NCBI GenBank assembly: GCA_964420035.1
Contig: CAYQQR010000003.1
Coordinates: forward strand, 1-64,000
DNA length: 64,000 nucleotides
Reading direction: 5' to 3'
From: CAYQQR01 sp964420035
GTDB lineage: Bacteria; Bacteroidota; Bacteroidia; Bacteroidales; SM23-62
Under the pieces are notes generated by a model. It had not been told where the DNA came from. It worked only from the letters and a program-made list of their open reading frames with translations, and did no database searches. A program made the translations under genes and the position numbers. This document shows, piece after piece, positions 1-7,509 of the stretch (positions are counted from its first letter, which is position 1; every line of letters starts with the position of its first letter).

Positions 1-66
1 AAACCAATGGTATGAAGAATTAATGCAATTAACAACGCAAAATTAAACTATAGCCGCCATGAATTT

Positions 67-198
67 TTAAAAAAATAAAGTTGATTGTATTATTCTGTCC
101 CATTTCAGGAGGAGCAGGACCAGGAGTGCAAGCAAAATCAGATAGATAATTAAACGGCGGGCAGGCAGTTTTCTTCTTTCATATGGGATCCTTGGCAT
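67..198 (-). CDS. small single-pass membrane protein, hypothetical
   Basis: A possible 43-residue protein: a basic N-terminal segment (MPRIPYERRKLPARR), then one strongly hydrophobic helix of about 18 leucine/isoleucine-rich residues and a short tail. An in-frame upstream ATG at 261 would give 64 residues, but the basic stretch before the helix suits the internal start better. It is divergent from the reductase gene. No family is recognised and no ribosome-binding site is visible; the only support is the basic-then-hydrophobic composition, so this may be a chance ORF. Confidence 0.3.
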   Translation of the reverse strand: MPRIPYERRKLPARRLIIYLILLALLVLLLLKWDRIIQSTLFF

Positions 199-308
199 AA
201 GCTGATTTTTAATTAAATTTAATAAAAACAGTGGATTTGGGTCCATAGAGCCTATGTTCAAGGATTTATTTGATGTATTTTACCGGAGAAATTCAAAATA
301 TTTCATTT

Positions 309-1508
309 ATGGCAAGCAAAAAAAGAAGAGAATTTATAAAATCAGCCCTTCTTGGATCGGGGGTTTTGGTGACCGGTCGCTGGGGATCTGAACTTCAGGT
401 GCATAAAGGAAAAAATCCGGACAAAAAGATTATCCGGCGGACCCTGGGTAAAACAGGAATAGATTTACCTGTTGTAAGCTTGGGGGTGATGCGGGCTGAC
501 AATCCCAGTCTGGTCCAGGCTGCCCTGGATGCCGGTATGGAACATCTGGATACTGCCCACGCTTACCAGGGAGGTAAGAACGAGGAGATGCTTGGGGAAC
601 TGCTTAAAGAGAGGCCGAGAGATTCGTTTGTGATCGGAACAAAGATCGTACCCGGGGACCGGGATCGTAAAACCGGTTTATTGGGTCCTGGTTCTACGAA
701 GAAAGCTTTTATGGAACGTTTGGAGACCAGTTTGGATCGACTGCAAATGGATCACGTGGATATCTTGTATTTGCATGCCATATCCACGCGTCAGGCCACT
801 TTGTTCGAACCCATGCTGGATGCCCTCACCACCGCGAAAAAACAGAGCAAAGCCAGGTTTGTCGGATTAAGCACACACAGCAATGAACCTGAAGTCATTC
901 AGGCTGCATTGGATTCCGGTATATACGATGTTGTTCTGACAGCCATCAATTTTAAACAACAGCATTTTGAAGAAATGCAAAAGGTCATTAAAAAAGCTTC
1001 CGGCAAAGGGTTGGGGATCATAGGAATGAAAACCATGGCCGGAGCTTATCATGATAAGGAGAAGACCAGGCCGATTGATTGCAAAGCAGCACTGAAGTGG
1101 GTATTGCAAAACGAGCATGTTCACACCACCATTCCGGGAATTAAAACCTTCCAGCAGCTTGAGGAGAATGCCTCCGTCATGTACGATACCGGGCTGACCG
1201 ATGATGAAATCATGCACCTCGAACAGGGAAAGCTGGAAGCAGGATTGTTCTGCCAGGGATGCCATATTTGTGCTGATCAATGTGTTGAGCGGCTGCCCGT
1301 CAGCGATATGATGCGGGCTTATATGTATGCTCACGGTTATGGAGAAACGATCAAAGCAAAAAAGCTTCTTGCTGAGCACGGGACTCCTAAAGGCTTATGT
1401 CAGGATTGTGATGCTTGTAGCGTGAATTGTGCCTCTCTTTTCAATATTAAAGACCGAATCATGGATGTAAGCAGGTTAATGGATGTACCTGATGAATTTT
1501 TAGTTTAA
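309..1508 (+). CDS. Tat-exported aldo/keto reductase with C-terminal 4Fe-4S motifs
   Basis: NAD(P)H-dependent aldo/keto reductase, natural substrate unknown. I start at the ATG at 309, not the in-frame ATG at 270, because the protein then opens with a twin-arginine leader (KKRREFIK followed by a hydrophobic stretch). The catalytic set is present: D81 and Y86 in DTAHAY, K112 in IGTK, H156 in LYLHA. The last 90 residues hold two CxxCxxCxxxC motifs (CQGCHICADQC and CQDCDACSVNC), as in the AKR subfamily fused to ferredoxin-like segments, so electrons may come through Fe-S clusters. The leader implies folding with cofactor before export. It is followed 12 bp later by the DUF6599-like gene on the same strand, probably one transcript. 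Confidence 0.85.
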   Translation: MASKKRREFIKSALLGSGVLVTGRWGSELQVHKGKNPDKKIIRRTLGKTGIDLPVVSLGVMRADNPSLVQAALDAGMEHLDTAHAYQGGKNEEMLGELLKERPRDSFVIGTKIVPGDRDRKTGLLGPGSTKKAFMERLETSLDRLQMDHVDILYLHAISTRQATLFEPMLDALTTAKKQSKARFVGLSTHSNEPEVIQAALDSGIYDVVLTAINFKQQHFEEMQKVIKKASGKGLGIIGMKTMAGAYHDKEKTRPIDCKAALKWVLQNEHVHTTIPGIKTFQQLEENASVMYDTGLTDDEIMHLEQGKLEAGLFCQGCHICADQCVERLPVSDMMRAYMYAHGYGETIKAKKLLAEHGTPKGLCQDCDACSVNCASLFNIKDRIMDVSRLMDVPDEFLV

Positions 1509-1520
1509 CTTTACAGGTAA

Positions 1521-2393
1521 ATGAAACGGATCCCGATATCTATCCTAATTCTATTCATTGCTGCCGGTAGCCACTTCAGCCAATCCTATGATAAGCTATT
1601 TCCCTATTTGCGCGGATGGGACACGGAACCCTGGGAGACGGTTTATACCCCGGATAATTTGTGGGACCTGATCAATGGAGCAGCGGACGGTTATCTGGCA
1701 TACGACTTTGTGAATCTGCATATTGCCGATTATATACACGATGAAAGTGAGACCGTAATTACCGTTGAACTATACAGGCATTCCACATCCAGGAATGCCT
1801 ATGGGATATATACGGCAGAAAGATCACCGGATTATCATTTTATCGATGTTGGTCTGGAAGCTTACCAGGAAGAGGGGATACTAAACTTTCTGACAGGCTG
1901 TTATTATGTCAAGATTCTGTCCAATCAAACCGACGAACAGTCTGCAAAAGCATTATTGAAGATAGCCAAAGCCGTAAATCAGAAATTAGACCAGAAAAAT
2001 GAATGGCCCGAATTAGCGCAGCATTTTCCGGAATGCTATGCTATAGCTCATAGCGATCATTTCATTGCATCGAATTTTATCGGTTATTCTTTTATGCCCC
2101 CGGCATTTGAAAAACAATATTATGAAAAAACCCCATTCCAGGTCTTCATACTGGATGCAGGAGACGAGGAAAATGCAGTCGATTTACTGGACCAATACAA
2201 AAAAAGTATTGGAGCGGAGCATGTAACTGCTGATGAGCCTGATGGCTATATACATTTCAATGATCCGTATAACGGATCAATCTTGATGCGTCAGATTAAC
2301 GGCGCTATTACCGGGGCCCGGGACATTTCCGAGGATGCCCCGGTAATGGAAGTACTGAACAGGCTTGAAAAGTCAATGAAGCGAGGCAACTAA
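1521..2393 (+). CDS. secreted DUF6599-like protein
   Basis: 290 residues with a signal peptide (hydrophobic stretch ending near SHFSQS). The segment around residues 43-62 (YTPDNLWDLINGAADGYLAY) is the pattern I associate with DUF6599, a family of unknown function often next to Fe-S or Tat-exported oxidoreductases. No catalytic motif is evident. It lies 12 bp after the reductase, so the two probably share a transcript and an envelope location. Its 3' end overlaps the convergent DUF3052-like gene by 4 bp. Confidence 0.7.
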   Translation: MKRIPISILILFIAAGSHFSQSYDKLFPYLRGWDTEPWETVYTPDNLWDLINGAADGYLAYDFVNLHIADYIHDESETVITVELYRHSTSRNAYGIYTAERSPDYHFIDVGLEAYQEEGILNFLTGCYYVKILSNQTDEQSAKALLKIAKAVNQKLDQKNEWPELAQHFPECYAIAHSDHFIASNFIGYSFMPPAFEKQYYEKTPFQVFILDAGDEENAVDLLDQYKKSIGAEHVTADEPDGYIHFNDPYNGSILMRQINGAITGARDISEDAPVMEVLNRLEKSMKRGN

Positions 2394-2824
2394 TGATCCT
2401 TGTTCAAATCACGTGATTCCCCGTTTGTTTTTTTAAAAACGAATTTCAGTCCTGCCCAATGCTCATCGACCGAACAGGTCTTGTCACTCAACAGTCCGTT
2501 GGTTTTACCTATTTCCCGCACTGAATCGCTGCTGAGATCCGACTTCATGCTCGAAGAACTTTTGGGAAAAGAGATCCATATCATACCATCCTCTGAGATC
2601 TTGGATTTGATAAGCGGTAGGATATCCGACAGATAGCGGGCATTCCGGGAGAAAATGTGAACAAAATCAAATTCCGAGGCCGTTTCAATGTCTTCTATGT
2701 TGAGCAGAAGATCATCAATTCCGGCAAGATCAAGGTAATATTCAGGACAATCCAGACAAGCTACCCGCATTCCTAAACGTAAACCTAGTTTTTGTCCTAG
2801 CGGAGTCTTAATGGCCGGGTTCAT
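2390..2824 (-). CDS. DUF3052-like protein
   Basis: 144 residues without signal peptide or membrane segment, so cytoplasmic. The order LGLRLGMRVACLDCPEYY, then FDFVHIF, then a GMIWISFPK strand, then SVREIG and SVDEHWAGLKFVF matches DUF3052, a small family that looks like a degenerate methyltransferase-type Rossmann fold. The usual AdoMet glycine motif is not obvious and no biochemical role is known. The gene is convergent with the DUF6599-like gene (4 bp overlap) and monocistronic. Confidence 0.75.
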   Translation of the reverse strand: MNPAIKTPLGQKLGLRLGMRVACLDCPEYYLDLAGIDDLLLNIEDIETASEFDFVHIFSRNARYLSDILPLIKSKISEDGMIWISFPKSSSSMKSDLSSDSVREIGKTNGLLSDKTCSVDEHWAGLKFVFKKTNGESRDLNKDH

Positions 2825-2927
2825 GAAATGCTTGCTTTTTCTTTACGTATACAAACTAAAGGATTATTATGAATAAATCATAATTACAATGTTAAATATA
2901 GACTAAGAAGACTTACTGTTGGTTGCC

Positions 2928-3419
2928 TTAACGGAAAAGGAATCTTATGCTTATGGCCAGGTTGTCTGCCCAAAACCCGGTATATCCCACGAAATTAAAT
3001 GCCGGCTTCCAGTCGAGCCCCAGGCTGACAGGTACTTCAGCAAAATCGTATTCCAGGCCAATGATACCGTCTATGCCCACAACGGAATAATTAGCGGTAT
3101 CATCAAACCAGGGATGGTCTTCGTAACCTCCCCAGAAACCCAAATGTGCACCACCTCCGTAGAACCAGTAGAGGTTGTCCACATCGAAGACGGGACGTTG
3201 CCATTCATATAAGCCGGTAATGTTGAAACCCCGCCAGCGGGTTGTGAGGATACCCTCCAGGGCATTTACATCGCTAAGGAAATATTTAAAGGTAATGCCC
3301 GATGAAAATCCACCGCGCAAACCCAATCCGGCCTGATAAGGTTTGGGTTGTGCATTCAATTCACTTAAACTGAAAAAGGAAATAAAAACAAGAAGTAATA
3401 TAATTCCGAGTGCTTTCAT
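2928..3419 (-). CDS. small outer-membrane beta-barrel protein
   Basis: 163 residues: a signal peptide to about residue 23 (ending ELNAQ), then alternating aromatic/hydrophobic strands (GLGLRGGFSSGITFKYF, WFYGGGAHLGFWGG, PVSLGLDWKPAFNF) and a C-terminal strand ending in phenylalanine-arginine (IRFLFR). This fits a small eight-stranded OmpW/OmpA-type barrel of Bacteroidota; the precise family is not assigned. A 32-bp tandem duplication lies directly upstream of its start codon and may carry its promoter. Confidence 0.7.
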   Translation of the reverse strand: MKALGIILLLVFISFFSLSELNAQPKPYQAGLGLRGGFSSGITFKYFLSDVNALEGILTTRWRGFNITGLYEWQRPVFDVDNLYWFYGGGAHLGFWGGYEDHPWFDDTANYSVVGIDGIIGLEYDFAEVPVSLGLDWKPAFNFVGYTGFWADNLAISIRFLFR

Positions 3420-3420
3420 G

Positions 3421-3491
3421 ATATAAGCAGTTTAATAGAATAACACGCGAAAATATAAGCAGTTTAATAGAATAACACGCGAAAATATAAA
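3421..3491. repeat. 32-bp tandem duplication upstream of the outer-membrane gene
   Basis: Two identical 32-bp copies, 3421-3452 and 3453-3484 (each beginning ATATAAGCAGTTTAATAG), followed by the first bases of a third copy. The array starts one base upstream of the minus-strand barrel gene, so it occupies the 5' UTR/promoter. A perfect duplication there could double or shift the promoter. Confidence 0.9.
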
Positions 3492-3509
3492 TAGTTGTAT
3501 CAAAAAAAA

Positions 3510-3633
3510 AGATTAAGGGATTCAGGGATTAAGAGATTAAGAGTTGAAAAGACATTGTGACATCGGGACGATGAGACAAATGGGATTCTGCCTGCCTGCT
3601 GGCAGGCAGGTAACTACTCGTAACCCGTAACTA
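3510..3633. repeat. intergenic patchwork: GATTAAG array, 9-bp hairpin, GTAAC array
   Basis: Between the barrel gene and GH92 there is a degenerate array of GATTAAGGGATTCAGGGATTAAG-type words (3511-3540), an inverted repeat CCTGCCTGC / GCAGGCAGG at about 3592-3611, and CGTAACCCGTAAC words (3617-3631). Related words recur in many other gaps of the window. The hairpin could act as a terminator for GH92 but lacks a clear U-tract. Confidence 0.6.
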
Positions 3634-5943
3634 CTTAAAGAATTCATAATTCGGTTCCGGGCCCATCTCCAGGATCAATTCACCGCCCCGGACCAACACA
3701 TCATGCGGGATCTTAGCTTCGGTCAGTTCCTCACCATTCAGCAAGGCCCTCTGAACATACATGTTTTTAAAACTGTTGTCGCGGGTGACGATCCTGAATA
3801 CTTTACCCGAATAATACCGATCGTCCAGCCGTATGACGATCTCATCAAAAAGCGGGCTTCCCAGGTCGTAATAGGGATACAGGGCACAACCCCCGTCCAT
3901 CTGGAACAAACCCATGGACATCAGAACAAAGCTCGCACCCATCTGTCCCTCATCTTCTTCTCCAACCCAACCCTGGTAGGGGGAAAGATCGTAGATCTCT
4001 TCAACAACCATTCGGCTGTATCTTTGTGTCAGCCAGGGTTTATCCGAATAATTAAATAAAAAAGGCGTGTGCAGGCAGGGCTGGTTCCCCAGGTCAAACA
4101 AGCCTTCCGTAAATCCTTTTTCCGCCAACTTGTTGAATCGCTCTTTTCCCATAAGACTGATCAGGCCCTCCAGGTTGTGGGGAACAAAAAAAGTAGACTG
4201 AAAAGCATTGCTTTCCATATATCCCGGTCCGTTCCATCCTCCTTCCGTACCGTATTTATAAGGATCAAAAGGCGTAACCCAGTCGCCGTTCTTATGCCGC
4301 CTGCGCATAAAGCCCGTTTCTTCATCATAAATGTTTATATAATTCATGGATCGTTCCAGGAACTCATGATATTCCTGGGTATTGCCCAGGGCCCTGGCAA
4401 ATTGAGCGAAGCACCAATCGTCGTATGCATATTCCAGGGTATTGCTAACCGGGCCATATTCTTCGGGAACATATCCGTAGTCCATATAGGCCTGCATCTG
4501 CCGGTTGCCTGCAAAGCCCCCGCAGGGATGTTCTATGCCCTGCCGGGTATAGTCATGGAGGATGGCTTCGAATGCATAGCCATAATCGAAATTTTGTATC
4601 CCTTTTTGGAATGCACTGATGATAATGCTGTTGTGATGCTGTGCTTCCATAATGGGTGCATACTCCAGTCCGGTGGGTGCCTCGGGGATCCAGCCGCCGG
4701 CCCTGGAAAGTTCCAAAAAGGAATTCACATAGGAATTGGCTAGCTCAGGGGTCAGTAAGGTCCATAAGGGAGCGAGGTTCCACTGGGCACCCCAGAATCC
4801 ATCACTGCTGTACACTGCATCTGCAGGTTTTTTAAGGGTTCTGACCTCTTCACACATATCACGGTATTCCCCGTTGACGTCATTCACCATGCACCGTCCG
4901 GAATAGGCCCGGTAGAGATTGGTATAGAACTTCGCAATGTTTTCTTTGCTTCCCTTCACCTCGATCCGGCCCAGCAGTTCGTTCCATGTTTTTTCCGCTT
5001 TGGCACGCACCGCGTAGAAGTCCCAGCCTAAAGGCTCCATCTCCTCTTCCAGGTTCAACCATGCATTTTCCCTGTTTACCATAGAAAGGCCGGTACGAAG
5101 GATGAGGGGTTCCTCTGTATCACCGGGAAGATTTAAAATGATGCCCGACGATTCCTCTGATTCAAAAGCGGTAAGGTTTTGTGCGAATTGCCGGGGTTTT
5201 CTCCATTCGGTTCCGTAGTTCCTTTCCCCGCCTTGATAATCTTCAGTAACCCATCCGTCCATGGAACTGAAAGGGATATTGGATTCCACGGCAAAGTAGA
5301 CGGCATATTCATCGGCATACTGGTTCTCTCTTAAAACATAACCCTGTAACTGGCGTGGATTGATCAATTCTGCTTCAACCTTCTTGATGAGATTCATTTC
5401 TTCCTGGGGAAAGTCAAAATCGATCAGGATATGGGCTTCCTTATCTTCGGGAAAACGGAATCGAAGCATGCCGCAACGGTGGGTGGCCGTAAGTTCAACA
5501 TCAACATCATAGTCAAGCAGTTGCACCATGTAATATCCCGGCCGGGCCTCTTCTGTTTCTTTTTTAAAACGCGAACGATAGCCGGCAGTCCACATATGGG
5601 CAAAGGGACCGTCGGGCGGACCCGGAAATCCTTTTACTTCTCCGTGCGGTGGCTTTACATTGCCTGTCACGGGCATGATGCTCAATCCGCCCAGTGACAT
5701 GGCATGGATGTGGGAAAATCCGGAAATGCTGCCTATGGTATATTCATAGCCCCCGTTCCATACATTGCCCTGGTTGTCGGGTCCCAGCTTGACCATGCCC
5801 AGGGGGAGAGAAGCATGGGGTCCCAGCATCCAGCGGGAATTTGAGGTTCCGGTGAACAGGTTGACATGATCGACCGGATCATTTTGTGCTGACGAAATAA
5901 CAGGAAGGAGGAACAACAGTACGATTGAGGAAATTGATTTCAT
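3631..5943 (-). CDS. GH92-family glycosidase (alpha-mannosidase-like)
   Basis: 770 residues with a cleavable signal peptide (ending VISSAQ). GH92 enzymes are calcium-dependent exo-alpha-mannosidases of the Bacteroidota periplasm or surface. Family landmarks in order: VNLFTGT near the N-terminus, PLGMVKLGPD, GGYEY...GFSHIH, SNTLEYAYDDWC near residue 500, GNQPCLH followed by PWLTQ, and the segment GEEDEGQMGA where GH92 normally has GNDDxGQMS. That Asn-Asp to Glu-Glu change and the W/M-rich N-terminus mark a divergent subgroup, so alpha-mannosidase specificity is inferred, not seen. It is divergent from the sulfatase gene, with a heptamer array between the two starts. Confidence 0.85.
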   Translation of the reverse strand: MKSISSIVLLFLLPVISSAQNDPVDHVNLFTGTSNSRWMLGPHASLPLGMVKLGPDNQGNVWNGGYEYTIGSISGFSHIHAMSLGGLSIMPVTGNVKPPHGEVKGFPGPPDGPFAHMWTAGYRSRFKKETEEARPGYYMVQLLDYDVDVELTATHRCGMLRFRFPEDKEAHILIDFDFPQEEMNLIKKVEAELINPRQLQGYVLRENQYADEYAVYFAVESNIPFSSMDGWVTEDYQGGERNYGTEWRKPRQFAQNLTAFESEESSGIILNLPGDTEEPLILRTGLSMVNRENAWLNLEEEMEPLGWDFYAVRAKAEKTWNELLGRIEVKGSKENIAKFYTNLYRAYSGRCMVNDVNGEYRDMCEEVRTLKKPADAVYSSDGFWGAQWNLAPLWTLLTPELANSYVNSFLELSRAGGWIPEAPTGLEYAPIMEAQHHNSIIISAFQKGIQNFDYGYAFEAILHDYTRQGIEHPCGGFAGNRQMQAYMDYGYVPEEYGPVSNTLEYAYDDWCFAQFARALGNTQEYHEFLERSMNYINIYDEETGFMRRRHKNGDWVTPFDPYKYGTEGGWNGPGYMESNAFQSTFFVPHNLEGLISLMGKERFNKLAEKGFTEGLFDLGNQPCLHTPFLFNYSDKPWLTQRYSRMVVEEIYDLSPYQGWVGEEDEGQMGASFVLMSMGLFQMDGGCALYPYYDLGSPLFDEIVIRLDDRYYSGKVFRIVTRDNSFKNMYVQRALLNGEELTEAKIPHDVLVRGGELILEMGPEPNYEFFK

Positions 5944-5976
5944 GTTCGGAAGAATATAAGCTAAAAATAGGAAATT

Positions 5977-6003
5977 GAAGTAAGAAGTAAGAAGTAAGAA
6001 GTA
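5977..6003. repeat. heptanucleotide array (GAAGTAA)x3.9 between divergent genes
   Basis: Nearly four perfect GAAGTAA units lie in the 91-bp gap between the divergent GH92 and sulfatase genes. The unit is not a multiple of 3 and is in promoter space, so gain or loss of units would change promoter spacing, not protein sequence. Confidence 0.9.
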
Positions 6004-6034
6004 TTATCTTTATAATTCATTCAATACTGCAACC

Positions 6035-7471
6035 ATGAATAAACCTACAATTTTTGCTGTATCATTATTGCTTCTGATCGGATGTAAAAAGAAAGAAGAA
6101 CCCAAACCCAACATTCTCTTTATTCTCGCGGATGATCTGGGCTGGGCCGACCTGGGATGTTATGGAAGTGAATTCTACGAGACCCCCAACCTGGACGCCC
6201 TGGCTCATGACGGTATGCGCTTCACCCAGGCATACGCGGCCTGCCCGGTATGTTCCCCGACCCGCGCCAGCATCATGACCGGGAAATACCCGGCCCGCGG
6301 GAACACTACCGATTGGTTCGGGGCGCCCCAGCCGGATGAGGTCCCCGGTCACCATACCCGGAACAAACCCCTTTTACCGGCACCTTACCTGGAGTATATG
6401 GACCTGGAAGAACACACCATTGCCGAAGCACTTAGGGAGGCAGGTTATCATACCTTCTTCGCGGGGAAGTGGCACCTTGGCGATACAGGGTATTTTCCCG
6501 AAGACCAGGGTTTTGGTATAAATAAGGGCGGACATCACCGGGGTTCACCACCCGGCGGCTATTTTTCTCCTTATAAGAATCCGAAACTCTCCGACGGTCC
6601 TGAAGGAGAGCACCTGCCCATCAGGCTGGCAGAAGAAACCAATAGCTTTATTGAGAAACACCGGGAGGGTCCGTTCTTTGCTTACCTTTCTTTTTATTCG
6701 GTTCATACACCCCTGCAGGCTCACGCGGAACTGGTGAATATATATGAGCGGAAAAAGTTCGAACGAGGGTTCCTGGATCAATGGGGGGAGGAAGGAGAGA
6801 GAAAGGTCAGGCTGGTGCAATGCCATCCAACCTATGCCGCGATGGTCGAATCAATGGATAAAGCCGTGGGGATGGTCATCGATCAACTTAAAACCCTGGG
6901 ATTGTACGACAATACGGTCATATTTTTCATGTCTGATAACGGGGGATTGTCCACCTCTGAAGGTCACCCGACCTCCAATCTGCCCCTGAGGGCCGGTAAG
7001 GGATGGCTCTATGAAGGAGGGGTCCGGGAACCGTGCATGGTCCACTGGCCGGGTGTAACCCCGGATCATTCGGTCTCGGAAGAGGTGATTACCAGTACCG
7101 ACTTTTATCCGACCCTGTTGGAAATAGCGGGGATATCCCCGGATGCCTCCCAGCATAAAGACGGGAAGAGTTTTGTTCCCGTATTGAAAACAGAAGCATA
7201 TGAACGCGGAGCCATCTATTGGCATTATCCCCATTACGGCAACCAGGGCAGTTCCCCCGGATCAGCCATCCGGGAAGGAGACTGGAAGCTTATTAAGTGG
7301 TATGAAAACGACAGCCTGGAACTGTATAACCTGGCCGAAGATATTGGTGAAAGAAATAATCTTATCAATCAAGAATCCGGTAAGGCACAGGAATTATTGG
7401 AAAAACTTGAATTATGGCTTGTGGAGGTAGAAGCAAGATTCCCAACCTCTAATCCTGATGTTGGTTCCTGA
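6035..7471 (+). CDS. sulfatase, type I (formylglycine, Cys type), lipoprotein
   Basis: 478 residues hydrolysing a sulfate ester, probably on a carbohydrate. A lipobox ends at C17 (LLIGC), so it is lipid-anchored. Metal-binding LADDLGW (D33, D34) precedes the signature C73-S-P-T-R, whose cysteine must be converted to formylglycine; in anaerobes this is done by a radical SAM maturase (anSME), which is not in this window. Later landmarks are AGKWHLG and SDNGG. The substrate cannot be read from sequence. Its stop codon lies inside a GTTCCTGA-type octamer array (about 7460-7488). It is followed 38 bp later by the GH2 gene on the same strand, probably an operon. Confidence 0.92.
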   Translation: MNKPTIFAVSLLLLIGCKKKEEPKPNILFILADDLGWADLGCYGSEFYETPNLDALAHDGMRFTQAYAACPVCSPTRASIMTGKYPARGNTTDWFGAPQPDEVPGHHTRNKPLLPAPYLEYMDLEEHTIAEALREAGYHTFFAGKWHLGDTGYFPEDQGFGINKGGHHRGSPPGGYFSPYKNPKLSDGPEGEHLPIRLAEETNSFIEKHREGPFFAYLSFYSVHTPLQAHAELVNIYERKKFERGFLDQWGEEGERKVRLVQCHPTYAAMVESMDKAVGMVIDQLKTLGLYDNTVIFFMSDNGGLSTSEGHPTSNLPLRAGKGWLYEGGVREPCMVHWPGVTPDHSVSEEVITSTDFYPTLLEIAGISPDASQHKDGKSFVPVLKTEAYERGAIYWHYPHYGNQGSSPGSAIREGDWKLIKWYENDSLELYNLAEDIGERNNLINQESGKAQELLEKLELWLVEVEARFPTSNPDVGS

Positions 7472-7509
7472 GTTCCTGGGTTCCTGAAACCTTAAATCCT
7501 TAATCTTCT

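Noticed and set aside
4069..4743. 224-codon plus-strand ORF
   Set aside because: It lies wholly inside GH92 on the opposite strand, has no recognisable domain, and disappears if the clear GH92 motifs are real.
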